Of a DNA stretch of 64,000 bases, positions 22,113 through 35,048 are shown piece by piece. The position numbers and the translations under genes were made by a program. The stretch is taken from NCBI GenBank assembly GCA_023053545.1, contig JAKZAN010000005.1, positions 11,470,001 through 11,534,000 on the forward strand, written 5' to 3'. How positions within the stretch are numbered: position 1 is the first letter of the stretch; the number at the start of each line of letters is the position of its first letter. The stretch comes from Lepidurus packardi. Taxonomy: Eukaryota > Arthropoda > Branchiopoda > Notostraca > Triopsidae. The notes below the pieces were generated by a model. It was not told the DNA's origin. It ran no database searches and worked only from the letters and a program-made list of their open reading frames with translations.

Positions 22113-22254
22113 CTTTTTCAGGCGGGGCAGGAGAAGGCGAAGCTGGGCGTTCCAGATCCAAAGTCGACGCATTCATGACGTCATAAATCAGGGGTCGCCT
22201 CGGTCTCGGTTTATTAGATGCCGAGCCCAACGATTTTTGCAAATTCGGGGGCAG
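22113..22254 (-). CDS. Isolated exon, possibly of the upstream zinc-finger gene
   Basis: A 142-base exon with a strong acceptor (TTGTTGCAG) and donor (AAAG|GTAAGA). It encodes LPPNLQKSLGSASNKPRPRR and goes on to a Pro/Ser-rich end (SPAPPEK). It ends in phase 1, which fits the zinc-finger exon starting at 18095 in strand, order and phase. If joined, the intron would be 4.0 kb. No domain is recognised. It might equally belong to an unseen gene. Confidence 0.45.
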
Positions 22255-24045
22255 CTGCAACAATGCAATCAATGAATCTTCCATAAATCCTTGCAAAATT
22301 GCAGTTTCGCGAAACAGTTCAAATTTTTTTTTATCAAAATAATTCAAAATTATTATTATTCATTTTATTAATCTTGCTTAAATCCTCCTTAAAATTTAAA
22401 TCACGGAGTGAACTTGGGTACACTACTTAATTTCGTAATTTAGTTGTCGCCAATTTGAGGTGATCATCAACGTCGCGAATTTAAATGCCGCTAAAATTGT
22501 CTTCAATTAAATTTTAAAATAATGCTTCTTAGTGCTAACCCGATTTTCGCCTATTACTTAATTTTTTTTAAAAATCGCGAATAATTTTTCTCACAGATTT
22601 CGCAAACTGTAGTGAATCCTGGATAACTTTGCAAAAAGGAATCTGCTCCAATGTTAACTTTGAAGAAGAGAATCAAGTACTTTGCCTTCGATCCAATTAT
22701 GTAACTATTTTGCAAAAATACAATTCGCAAAAAATAGACAGTCAGAACTACGCGCCTTTCTCATAAGCAACTTGCGAAATTAGAAGCTAAAGTCCCTCGT
22801 GAATACTCCCAAAAAGGTGAGAGAAACTCATAAAATCTTGGCCTAGACAAAAAGGAGCGAATCGCTTGCGGCTAAGGGACAAGCAGGATTATTAGCCTCG
22901 GGGCACGGGTCGTCAGAAATAGCTCTGCTCTGATGTTATTCATGATGGCTTTCCAGCGAGGCGCCAAGGAACCCCCGGGTCGTCAATTTACATAAAAATC
23001 GGGCCTATGAAGCCATCAAGTACCCCCCACTCTCCCCTCTTGAGGGTAAGAAGAGTGGGGGGTAAGGGGAGCACGAACTACTTAAAGATATCCCATAAGA
23101 GGTTAAGAGCTTCTTCAGATCCACCCTTCTCCCTCTGCCCCACTACCCCCTATTCACCCGTCGGAAGCCAGAGGGCAATTAAGAGCCCAAAAAGGGGAGG
23201 AGCTTGTTTATACTAAGAGCTCAATCGCCCCCTTTGGTTCAGATTGTTTTTGTTTTTTTATTTTGGTCTATATCCAACCCCTCGAACACCCTCATTTCTG
23301 AGGGGGCTTTTTCTCTCCCTTCACTCGTAGCCATGTTTTATCGCTTGTAACATTACCCATATTTCTTCCCGGATTTTCTGAAAAAAAGGAAAGAAAGAAG
23401 AAGAAAATTCTCTGTCAGACCAGTTTGTAAGTTCTACAGTAGAGCCGGAGGGTTATTGATGAAGGATTTCTTAGCTTCTTACTAGGTTTGCTTCCCGTTC
23501 TGGGGGCCCTGAGGCGCTCTTCACGTTCGACTCGACCAATGAAGGCACGTTTTACCCGACTTGAATGTGAAAGCAATAGGGAATCGTGCCGGAGGCCTCT
23601 TTTTTTCGGAGAATAGAAGAAAGAACGACTTTTACTTTGGCGGACACGTCGGAGATGCACGGTTTGCGTTTTTCCACCCCCACAAAAATACTAGCAGGAG
23701 AAACATATCCCAACAAAGGGAAACTGTTAGCTGTTGGCATCTTTGTTCCTGCCTAAAACCCGCAATAATTTCTACGCCCTTTTAAAAATTACTTTACACG
23801 GTAAAGACTATAACACTACATTCTCTACTTTCCAAGTGTTGTAGAAATGATTTTGCGAATTTTTAGCAAATCCTAGACAGTTTACAAGTAAATAATTCTG
23901 CTGCCAACAGTAAGGCCTACATTACTGCCAAGAGCTTTTTGCAAAATTTTGATAATTTAAAATAATACCACTAGTTTCAGTTAGCATTTTAGTTTTAGTT
24001 AGCACTATGAATTATAATATATTTTTTGTCATTTTCACAGAAAAG
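22255..24045. other. Gene-free AT-rich stretch
   Basis: No supported gene or RNA. It contains GCGAAT/GCAAAATTT-rich DNA and, near 23905, one copy of a dispersed phrase (attactgccaagagcttttt) that recurs near 24405, 28345, 28480 and 29030. Confidence 0.5.
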
Positions 24046-24063
24046 CCACATTGGGCAACGCGT

Positions 24064-24389
24064 CACAAGGACGAGTCGACAAAAGGACTCCGTGTACCCG
24101 ACATAAGGACGCCTGGTCCTGACAGAAGGACGCCCAGGTTCATAATCTTTTAAGGGACAAATATAATTTCGAGTTTAAGGTTAGGCTAGGTTAGGCGTCC
24201 TTCTGTCAGGTCCGAAGCCCTTGTAACGTATTTTTTTAATACGACTTAAGGACTTCCTAATCTCGTTAGCGTCTTTAACCAATGAGGAGAGATTTTCTAA
24301 ACTCGAAATTCTATTGATCCCTTAAAATATTATGGACTTGGCGTCCTTGTGTCGGGTACACTGAGTCCTTTTGTCGAGTCGTCCTGTGT
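24064..24389. mobile_element. Foldback element with AAGGACGCC arms
   Basis: The left arm (acgagtcgacaaaaggactc onward) is repeated in reverse complement at the right end (to 24389) for about 100 bp, including GTGTACCCGACA and AAGGACGCC. The centre holds ggttaggctaggttagg. Relatives lie in the INPP5F intron at 47788-48184 and 48349-48924. No coding capacity: a MITE or foldback element. Confidence 0.75.
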
Positions 24390-24916
24390 CTAGTTCCCCT
24401 AACATTACTGTCAAGAACTTTTCGCAAAATTTGCGTAATTTGCGACGAAAGGCAATTATACTTTCTAAATAGCAGTATAAATTATAATGCTTTTTCTGGT
24501 AATTTTCTCAGCAAAGCCAGGTTCTGCTAAAATATGCCCGAAAACAGCGAATCAATTTCTTCCAGAATATAAGATCGCGAATCCACGATAAGAACTGCTG
24601 AATCTCGCAAAATTTAGCAAAGTTTTACGCTTGTTTACGGAAATAACTTTTTTCAAAGTGCAGAAATAAATCCCATATTCGGCGCCAATCGTTTGAATTC
24701 AAGTCTGTGCGAATTTTGCACATTCCACGAAATTCACGCATCGATAGTTTAGACTTTTTTGCTGTGAATTTCTGACAGCAACTTGTACCAAAAATACCCC
24801 ATTTATTCCCTCTCTCAATTCTGCCGGAGAAATTTCCGGATGTTTTTTTCGAGTTTCAGCTGCCGACAAATGAACTTCAGGCAAGTTTATCCCTTTTGGC
24901 AGCATCGGGAGGTCCC

Positions 24917-25343
24917 TTAACTCCCTTTGCCAAAGACGTCCGTAAAAGGAGTCAGAAACTTGGCGCGCAAGGAGGCCTTAAAAGGATTATCACAAGACAA
25001 AATACAAAAGACTAAAAAAAAATAAATTTTGCCAACCCAAAAAGGCGTGAAGAGTGACACAATTTCTTTTCATTCTTTTTTGTACCTTGTGCCAAGGGAC
25101 AATATCGACAGGAGCTTTCCGACATTGTCCTTGCTGCTCTAACGCCCGAAAAACGTGAAGATATCCACTGTTGAGTGCATACCAGCGTCCACGGGTACGC
25201 ACTACTTGAAGTTTAGGGTACCCTGCCCCGGGGGCATCTGCCAGTAATCGCTCCAAGGCAGTCTGGACGACTTGCGGGTCCGGTCTTCCTGTTTGCTGCC
25301 AGACTTCGCCAACGAATTGAATCCTCGATGGTGATAACAGCAT
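24917..25343 (-). CDS. Small ParB-like (DNRRLW-type) protein
   Basis: Two exons, 25343-25086 and 24976-24917, join in phase 0 to 105 residues. The start ATG follows an in-frame stop. The order of motifs fits a small eukaryotic ParB-like family I recall: PSRIQF at residues 4-9, a helical middle (VVQTALERLLAD), KLQVVRTRGRWYALNSGYLH, a VFRALEQQG helix, VDIVPWHK and a C-terminal LRAKF stretch. In typical members the central motif reads ALDNRRLWVFR; here it is ALNSGYLHVFR, so the Asn-Arg-Arg core is lost. Biochemical function of this family is not known to me. The DNA around it has no other gene. Confidence 0.55.
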
Positions 25344-28300
25344 TTAGCCAGCTTTATTTGTGTCTTTTAATATTTGAATATCCCGTAAATTTTGAATTTC
25401 TCCGATTTTCAAATTTGAAAATCCCTGGAAAAAGTTTGAAATTGTTAGTTTAACAAGAGAATATTCCTAAATAGGAGTACATTCTTGAACTTCAAAGATA
25501 AACAATTTTCATTTAAGCTAAAATGAACCTGAATTGAACGTTTGACCTTTCCATTAAAAAAATGGCTTTTGAACGACATCAAGTCAGTAAAATGATTCAT
25601 GAGCAAGTATCCGTTTGTTAAGACGAATGAATCAATGTCATTAAGAGTCCCTTTCGAGTTCCATTTCCTCTTCCAGAACACGTTAATCGAAACCTAATGT
25701 TTCGAGGATATTACGCATGGATTTGGATGTTTAACTGTCTACGAAAGAAAATGTTCAATTTCAAGATTTTCTACGAGGAATTTCGAAACTCAATACTTTG
25801 AAACTATATTCTCTACTTATTCCAGTTTTCAACTCCAAAACTTAACCCGAATTCCTACGATTTTTGGAAGTTAATAAATCAATTTACAAGGCAATCAAAT
25901 TGCAATTCAAATTCATTTCAAATTATCTCCACCAAACAAAACTCTCGGAGAAATTCCTTAAAATCGGAGATAAATTCGCTAGACTGGCCATTTTAAATCA
26001 CTGGATTTCCGGGTCTTAATCCCCTAGAAAAAAGTCAACTTCAAACCCTCCCAACCTTTGCCGCCAAAAGCCATTCGAACGCCAAATTCAAAATCCCCGA
26101 AGAAAAATTTTCTCCAAAATCCAAACCTTCCAAATCTTAAATCAAAATGTCAATTATTAAATGTCAATTACCCTACACTCAACAATTAAATTTCCCAAAA
26201 TTCTAATCTTCAAATTTTAGAAACTTTGAAATTCCAAATTCTTTCAAATTTCAAAACTTTCCATCAGACAATTGTTCCTTTTCCTTTTCTCAAAATCCAA
26301 ACCTTCCTATCTTAAATCAAAATGTCAATTATTAAATTTCAATTACCCTACACTCAACATGTAAATTCCCCAAAATTCTAATCTTCAAATTTTAGAAACT
26401 TTCCAATTCCAAATTCTTTCAAATTTCCAAAACTTTCCATCAGTCAATTGTTCCCCAAAGATAGTTATTAAAGGAAAAAATTGAAAATTCACAAATGATT
26501 TCCTTACCGAAATTCCAACCGCTCCTGAACTATTCCAATCAAAACTCAAATCCCCGGAAACAATTCACTTTGAAAAATAATGCTTTTTTTTTTTTCAAAA
26601 AATCTCTCGCACCCAACGAATTCCGCCACCTTAAAACGACTTGCAGACCATGCCGAAGAAGACTGATGCGCCTTTCCTCATCCCAATGCTTTTTAGGTAT
26701 CCGTATACTCGCACGATCCCCCATGCGGAATCATTTTGGCTCGCGAAAGTCATCCGGAAGCTGCGCGCACAAACTCCGCATGCGTTGGGTCAATAAAAGA
26801 GAGAGTCCCAAAAAGAGAGCGAGAGCCACAGAGTAGAGGAGAGAAAATTTCGTCATGCTTTTGCACCCTTTCTCGCTCCTCTTCTTCTCCTCAAATGTCT
26901 CTAATTTTTCTTTTTTCGGAATGGCTCCAAAATACGGAAAAAAATAAATAAAATGCACTACTATGCTCCAAACGCATTCCAGACGTTTCCTAACTCATTC
27001 CCCTTATACCCAATGGGCAAGGGTTAGGCCCAGTGGGTAAGGGTAAGGCGCAGTGGGTAAAAGGGTCAAAGGGTATTTTACCCACCCTTCTTACCCACGC
27101 CTGTCGCGTTTTGCATTCTTTGAGTGGACTTGGCATTTTACAAGCCAATTTGTCACGCCTACTTTTCGGTACATGTATTTCCCCCCCCTTTTTCCCCTCA
27201 AACTTTTATTTCATTTCAAAGTTTCATAGAGTTCACACCACACTTCATAATTCATGCAGGGCCTTTTCCCGTCTGAACCTTTCCTCCCTCTTCCCTTCCG
27301 TTACGCTTTGAAGAAAAATTTCAAGAAAAATTTCCGAAATTCAATTTTGGATTATTTTGATTTGGGGTAATTTTGGTCCACTTCCTCTGCTACTCTTCTT
27401 ATTTATTTTTTGTTAAACCTACAAAGAGAAAATAAAATAAATTTCTGCTTGGTTAGAAATTTCAAGAAAATTCCTACATTCGATTTATCTTTTGGTTATT
27501 TTTAGTCACTTTTCGATGCTATTATTCTTATTCACACTTCGAAACCTAAAAAGAGAAATGAAAATCATGGTTAATGATGCACTTCAAATTCAAATTCAGG
27601 AAGCAATAAAATCCTCCGAAGCTCTTCACCTTTGATTTGGAACTTGTCTGACGCCGAAAGAGGCTGAAAAGAAGAAAAAGAAGAAGGAAACGTAATGAGG
27701 AATAATGAGATTGATTTTTCCCCTTTTTTTTTCTTTTTGAGACTCTTGCTCTGCAACTTCGCTTTGTCGAAGCGAGATTCCTTTACGTTTTGGAACCAGG
27801 ATTTGAAAACGAGACGTTCCGAACGTTTCCTTAGGGGATCTTCTTTCGCAATTCCCGCCTGAAAAAAAGGAAAATAATGCTGTTCAATAAGCATTCTTTT
27901 AGATTTTTTTTTGAGCGGGGGATTTTCAGGAGTCCCCAAACAAAAACCATCAAGAAAAGATTAGACACGTGTCGCGAATTGCTTTCTCTAAAACTACCTT
28001 TTTTCTTTTTTTTTTAAGTTTTTGTTTTGGAAGTTCGTTTTCAAGCGAAGCAATAGAAAAAGCTTTCCTTGCAACCAACAGCTGTGGTCACACTTCTGGA
28101 ATTTCTGAAATTTTTGGAAGATTTTAGTTTATTTTTTTTTGTGAATTTTTGACAAAGTCAGATGAATTCATACACTGGGAGAAAGATTCCAAATAAGGGA
28201 GGAACTACTCTCAGGATTCTCTGTGACGGCAGAAAATATTGAAAATTAACGAAAATATTTGGTTAATGATTGCAAAATTTTTGCGAATATTCAAAGCCAA

Positions 28301-31300
28301 ATTCCATATTATTAATTAGTATGACTATACTCCTACCAAGAGCTTTACTAATGATAAAATTCCCCAAATTCTTCTAACAAAAATTCAACTTTCCAACTTA
28401 AACACAATTTGCAAATTTGTTTGCGAACCCATCAAGTTATTTTCTTTGCCCTTAATTTTTCATAGTTTACAACTATATTACTGTCAAGAGACTTCCCCCA
28501 ATAACTTGAAACCCCAAATGTATCAAAATCCAAATTTATTTCCAATTCCAACGGATTTTTTTCAACATAACTCCGCGTGAAACGCTTTCGCCAATTTGGT
28601 TGCAAACCTTGAAAATTGTTCTCGTATTGCCTGCTTCTGAACACCAACACCTTCTACACTACTATTTCTTGAACAATTTCTACACTACTGTTAAGGGCTT
28701 TAAAGAAAAAGAAAAATTCAAATTTTTTTTTTAAATCCAAAAAATTGATCGCTGTATAAATGCATTTACCATTCAAATTCGTTTCGCAGATTAGTTTGCA
28801 AATCTCCGAACCTATTGCACGGACAGCTACATTACCCTCAGCGTCGCTGTACTTGCAAAGTTTCCGTTCAAATTTTCAAATTTGCAAAATTTTAGATTCC
28901 CGTAAAAGACAAGAATTGACCAGAAATTGTCACTGAAATTGTTAGAAGCATTTTTGCGATTTTTTTTGGCGAATTTATAACTTTGTTTCCATGTCATCTA
29001 TTTCTCATTAGCAACTCCAACTTTACTGTCCACGAGCTTTTCGCGATCGGCGACTTGAGCAGAAGAACAAGTCCCCTGGCACCATATCTTCCCTCTTTTA
29101 TGACGTCACCCGACTCTCATTAAGCTTATTACCGCTTCTGTGTCCAAATCTCCCAGTCCCGTCGCTCTGATTCCTGGGCTTCCTCCTTGACTGGCTGCGT
29201 AGGTTACGGTTATACTCGGGTCCGAGTTCTCAATTGTTGACTTCCGAGACTCTGACTGCCCGTATCGGGGCGATCGATGTCGTCTTCCTTGGATGTGAAA
29301 AGCAAGAGCGAGAGCCAAAGCCTTTTTGACAGAAACAATAAGGCTCTTTTGCACCCCCCACCTCTCCCGTCACTTACCCCCCATCCTCTTACCCTTGCCA
29401 TACCCTTTTCGAAAGTTGCCGCAGTGTGTCAACAACAATACAAGCTTTGCTCTGCTCTCCCGCTTCGTTGCGTTTACACAGCTCGTAACAATACTTAAGG
29501 GAGCCAGTATTTTGGGGTTAAAGCCCTGCGGGCCTATAAGCATACGGTTTTCCTTCAATTTATCTCGCACCCCAAGTTGGTAAACAAGCTGAAGAATGAA
29601 AAATATAAAGATTCGGGTAGCAATTTGGGCACTAGCCAACAGCCAACCCAGACAAAGATTTAGAAGCTTCTTCCTGACTCATAAATTGTGCCAAGGACAC
29701 TCAAACAGGCTCCAAAATTGGATATTGGAGACTTTGCAGCGTTTAAAACCGACTACTAGAGGTGGAATGTAGTTAAAAACCCCACCGGTAGATGGCGGCT
29801 AAGTTCTACGTGCCGCAGAATCGCCAGTGAAAGAATGAGAGAGCTCAAAAGTAAGAAAGTTTACCAAATGAAGGTACTGGACTTTTTGCTATCATTTTTG
29901 GAAGGGTCTAAGTGATGAATGTAGTAAGAGCTTGGGGGGGCATCGCTAGATGTCACTCTTTCGTTGGATCCAAGAATGAAGTAGCGATAACTCGGGAACC
30001 AGTAGAGATAGGGGAGCGAATTTTGATACTCCTAAAGATAACAGCAGGTCGGTTGGTCTGAACTACAAATCGAGTGGAGTGACTGGAAAAAGATAAGCCA
30101 ATTCTCAGTTGACTTGGAGGAGCTTAAATCATGTTACGGAGTCTTTGAACGATGCTAACCTTGGGGACCAGCCATGATTTTCTCGATGAATGCTAGTTGG
30201 CCCCTTAGCACTCAAAACGTAGAATCATAACTGATTGAGTGAAGATACCTTAAACTTGAGAAAGCTATCCCAAGTGCCCAAGCCATTTCCTTCACTTGAT
30301 TTAGCTCAAGATGCTACATTCATACCCGCAGGGTTTGGATGTACCATGGGTTTGGATGTACCGAAAGCCTTCAAATGAAGCCGCCAGATGGCAAGGATTC
30401 AAACCGCTTGGAAAATGGCACCGAAAATCGAATAATATGCTTGCTGAGCTTAAGTTTCATCATTCCTTGAGTGACTTAGCGTAGGCATGGCAGGGCTTGG
30501 AATCAAAGATTCAAAGGATTTCTTTGAACCTCCTTTAGCCGTATAGGTAACCTTAGCAACGCAGAGAGGGTACTTTAGACTATTTGTCGAGTGCTTACCA
30601 CGGAATTCACAGCTGCCAGCTGGTAATCAGAAGAATTCTAGGAATAGGAGCCGTATTCGAAAACAACCTTTTAATTAAAACGTTCGGCATTGAGTTTCGG
30701 GTGCTCTGAGGTGCAAAGTGAGGCTTTCTCAAGACCCTCCTCACGCGACACGCGCGAGCCCTTCAAAGGCTAGCAAGCTCATAGCTCCCTCCTCAGGGGA
30801 CCTCTTTTCAAAAGCGACGAGGGTGAGGCACACGCTTCTCATGTCAACACCACATGCAAATAACAAACGCCTTCACAACACAACCCACCTCCATCCCCAG
30901 ACCCTCACTTCACCCTCGTTGTGTAACCTGCCATCGACAGCCGTAAGAGCATATGCAAACAAAAACACGGACCCGAGATTCTGATATCTCTTCTCCTTCC
31001 CAAGTCCTTCCAACAAACACGCAGACGAACGTGGATAGACTCTCAAGGAAAGTTCTCCAAACCCACCCGTCACCCCAAGCCACCCTCCACTCCCTCCTAC
31101 CCTGCTTAGCCCCTCTAGCTATTCCAAAAGAAAAACTCGAAGATTACGAAAACGGACATAAAAATCCATCACTCGGAAGTGAAATGGACCTCGACCCCCA
31201 CAGTTGCTTTTACCCCCGGACCAGCAAGACAAGTTTCCTGTCCAAGTACGAGTGGAAGGGTTCGGGTAGTTTAGGGTGGTGGAGGGTCTCTTTACTTGGG

Positions 31301-34240
31301 GCGGAAAACTAATATCAGCTGTCCCGTCCAACTCCGGAAAAGCGGATTGGGGATTCTAAAACTACGTCTCAAACTGTACAGAAACTTTCTCGAGGAACTT
31401 CTGGCAGTAATTTCGACATGCAAGACTGGGCTCTTCCCCATTCCTTAATGGAAAAGCCTTTAGCCCTAATCTGTCTCGTGACAAACGTCGCTATCAGGTC
31501 AAAAGATCATACCAAAGCATGCGCAGGCGCCTTCCCAGTCCCAGTCACATATCTTTCTTTTGGGTTTTTACAAACTCGGGCCAGCTGGCCCACGTTCTCC
31601 CATTTCCATTTTCCACGCATTTCCTCTTTCACTAAGCAATACAGAAGACGTCCAAAATTTCACCGGAATTTTTTTCTTTATTTAAAACAAATATTAGGAA
31701 AACCCAAACGAAGGGTGAAAAAGTGAAGTGATGGGGTGGAGCTTCAAGACTCAACTTTTCCCGGCACTCAAACTCTTCAATTTCGTTAATAATAACGAGT
31801 CAAGTAAGCTATATGACAGTTCCGCGCAAAAAAAGAAAAAAGTTTGGCGAAAAGGGTATCACACCCAAGGGGCCAAGGGTGCAACCCTGGGGAGGGTATG
31901 AAACAGAAATGAAGAAATCTCATTAAAAGTTACGTGCTTTTCCTTTTTTACCAAAAATTATTTAGAGCAAAAATTTTTAAATAATAAATTTTTTTAAAAA
32001 AGCAAAATGCACCCTAAATAATTTCTGGAGGGTGAAGGTACCCCAAGAAGGGTGAAGCAAAGTGAAGGTGAAAAATAACGTGAAAAATTTTTCCGTAAAA
32101 CAAGTCTGTTATTCAAAATTACATAAAGACTAACATTAGAAACCGAGTTTACCCTAATTGCACCCTAAGTTTACCCAAAGTGCACCCTAATTAGGGTCAG
32201 TTAGTGTCTTCCGCACCCCTACTGAAGCTTCAATTTTTCCCAGAAAACTTGTACTATCCTCCTGATTTTCTTAAGTGTTCATTCAAATGATAAATAAATC
32301 GGCAAAAATAGAAAAATCACCCTGCGCACCCTAAATAGGGTCTGTCCCTAATAGGGTACTATAGGGTACTATCGGGTACGTCCAAAAGGAAAGGATATCT
32401 GAAACGACTTTGCTCATTAAAATAGAAATAGCTTAGGCTTGAAAACGGTGGCAAAAAAGGTCCTGCTGGTATACCCTTAAGTAGGGTCTGGTAGGGACAG
32501 GATTAGGGTGCACACGGAAATGACTTGCTATGAAAAGCATACGAGCATTGCTGGCTGGCAATCCGTATCCGTAAGCCCGGAGAGAGCCAACGCAGCTTAC
32601 CCTTAAACTCACCCAAAATAGGGTCCGGTGGTGTAGTTTGTAGGGTAGAGTAAACCCTTCCTGAAAGTGAAGCTAACGACTTCGGAACTTCTTACATCAA
32701 TCCTGAATAAAGTAGCCCTTTCTAGAATAGCAAGGAATTTCACTCCCCCTACCAGCCTAACTTCCATCCTCACTTGGGGTGCAACCCTGCTAGGTTTCCC
32801 AAGGGGGGAAAATGCGGAAAAAAATCACAAATTCCCAGCACCAATTTTATTGATAGTATACGTTTTCATCGAAAGACCCAACGCTCCATTTCAATTTTCT
32901 GGAGTCAGTAACGAAAAAAAAAGGTAATTCACCCTAAGTAAGGTCTGTCAAGACAAGGGTTCACACCCCTTAAAAACAGCGTACAGCGGCGTAAAGCAAT
33001 TTGTTAATAGTACACATTTTGAGCAAAAGAAAAGAAAGACCGAACGCTCGAACTCAACTTCACCGTGCCAGCAAAAAATAAAAATAAAAAAAATACCACC
33101 CATAAGGGTAATTCACCCTAAATAAGATCTGGTAAGGATAGGGTGCCAATAAAAAGCGTCCAACGCTGTAAAGCAATCCTCTCGAGAAACTAACGACTGC
33201 TTGAAAGCTTTGTTGCCTATGTTCCGGCGGACTTGACACAACCCACTCAAGGGGATCCCCTTTGGGCGCATTTCCTAGGGTTCGGGTTCGTTTAGGGTCT
33301 GCTTTCCCGCTCCGGAAAAACGTCGGCACTCAACAACTTTTAATTGACAAGGAATTCAACTTATCCGACTCAGTTAAACCAAATAAATTAACAAATTTAT
33401 AAATAAAGACGTCAAGCCCTAGCCGGCGGGTGTTACATTAGGGACCACCCTAAGGGCATAAATAAAAGCGAAGCCGATCTGGCAAGGGTCATCACAGCAC
33501 ACCTCCCTTTCGTCGACTCGGAACCCGTGAGTTTGATCTATGCCACAAAGCTCCCCGTTTCCATAGAAACCTTTCAACAATTCTTAACGCTGTTCGCGAA
33601 AGCACCTTAGGGTTTGTACACAACCTCCTACCCTCCCTACCCTTCACTACCCTAGCATCCTTTGTCCCTCCCAATTCCAGGACACTGCTACCTTCCAATT
33701 TCTCAAGCAAAGTGACAGCATTGATCCATCCCACTCACACGACAAAAGTAAAACCATGAACTCTGTCACCACCACCCCCCTCACCTTCCCCACCCTGACA
33801 AGGGTACTTAGACCCTTACCCTAGGGTGGCGAAATGGGCAAAACATGCTTTCTTTAAATGACTGGACCTGATGCGTTCATTTTAGAGAGTTTACAATCAA
33901 TGAAGACGTGGTCGAGGAGTTTTGCGGGCATTGCACCCTTCCCCTTTGCACCCTTCCCCTTTACACCCTTCCCCTTTTAGGGATCTCCCCTTGGGGTACA
34001 AAACCATCATTTCTCTCTTTGGACTCGTTTTCAAGGGAATTGAGAAGTATGAAGCGATGTCATGAAGCTTGGCATTGAGCCATTGGAGCTAATGCATCGA
34101 GCGCCATTAATTCCGGGTTAATCACCCTAACCCTTTGACCTTACATGGAACCCTAACTAGGGCCAACGGCCTTAACCCTCCTAAAACCTCCTGCGGCGAA
34201 GATGATCGTTGGCATATGTTATGTCTCCCGGGGATCCCCC
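25344..34240. other. 8.9-kb stretch without a supportable gene
   Basis: I found no gene, tRNA or transposon with coding capacity. Contents by section: AT-rich DNA with repeated tttcaaattt-type strings (25.4-26.5 kb); short GTGGGTAAGGG repeats (about 27.01-27.1 kb); dispersed ctgtcaagagctttt-like phrases (28.3-29.1 kb); unique DNA with a few tagatggcg phrases (29.8-30.4 kb); CT-rich strings (30.7-31.3 kb); and a cluster of TAGGGT/ACCCTA (32.0-33.9 kb). The longest frames have low-complexity translations. Confidence 0.45.
32000..33330. repeat. TAGGGT/ACCCTA cluster
   Basis: Many copies of tagggt and its complement accct(a) on both strands, often as TAGGGTCTGG or GCACCCTAA, irregularly spaced. 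No tandem telomere-like array of constant period. Confidence 0.6.
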
Positions 34241-34305
34241 AACTAAGAAGCAACCAACCTCACAAAGGAAGTTCCCAGGCAGACATTTGTTAACATGGAA
34301 GCTTT

Positions 34306-35019
34306 ATTGTTGCGGACAACAATGGTTTTGTGACTTCCGAGCATGAAAAACATGTTGGCAAGAAAGAAACCCCAAGAAGCCCACAAAACAACGTTATTAG
34401 CGTCAAAACAACCATGTTTTCTTGCCTTCTTTGCCCATTGTGGGATTAACAATAGGTTTGGAAGCTATTGTTGTGAATTTCGAGGGCTAACGATGTTGTT
34501 TTCTTCCGCATTTGTAGGATTTATAGTGTGGCACTAAAACTAATGAGAGACGCCACGAGGCGATAATTCTAAGCAAACTGCTGTCTCATTGTTGCACGCA
34601 ACAATGAGTTGACGACGTACACAAATTTTCTGTTAGCTTACGGTCTAGAAGCTAACAATAAAAAACATTCCCTTTGACGATTTCGCTATGCTATTTCGCG
34701 ACTTCTACAACAATGGAATCCGAGGCTTTTTGGCAACTATTCAAGCTGCTGCCATCTAACTAACAACCCCAACTAGCTTAACTAATCAATCTAGCTCATT
34801 ACTGCTAACTAGCTTAACTGTCGTACGGCACTGTCGTGTCTGTTCATTGTTGTGGCAACAATGCTTCCGAATCTATACCCAAACGAAAGTGTTGCAACTC
34901 GCAATCACTCACAACACACTTGAAATTAAAGTTAAAGGGCCCCTAACTTCGTATTGTTCATTTGGGAAGACAATAGAACTGGATTGCATTGTTGCAGATA
35001 TTCACGTTTTCCTAACAAT
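34306..35019. repeat. Cluster of ATTGTTG...CAACAAT hairpins
   Basis: Five inverted repeats share one core: 34306-34323 (7-bp stem, 4-nt loop), 34448-34472 (8-bp stem, opposite order), 34585-34608 (11-bp perfect stem, 2-nt loop), 34845-34863 (8-bp stem, 3-nt loop) and 34988-35019 (6-bp stem, long loop). The cluster lies just upstream of the first recognised exon of the plus-strand zinc-finger gene. Confidence 0.75.
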
Positions 35020-35048
35020 ACAATTCCCTTGTGTTTGTGTGCTTGTAG

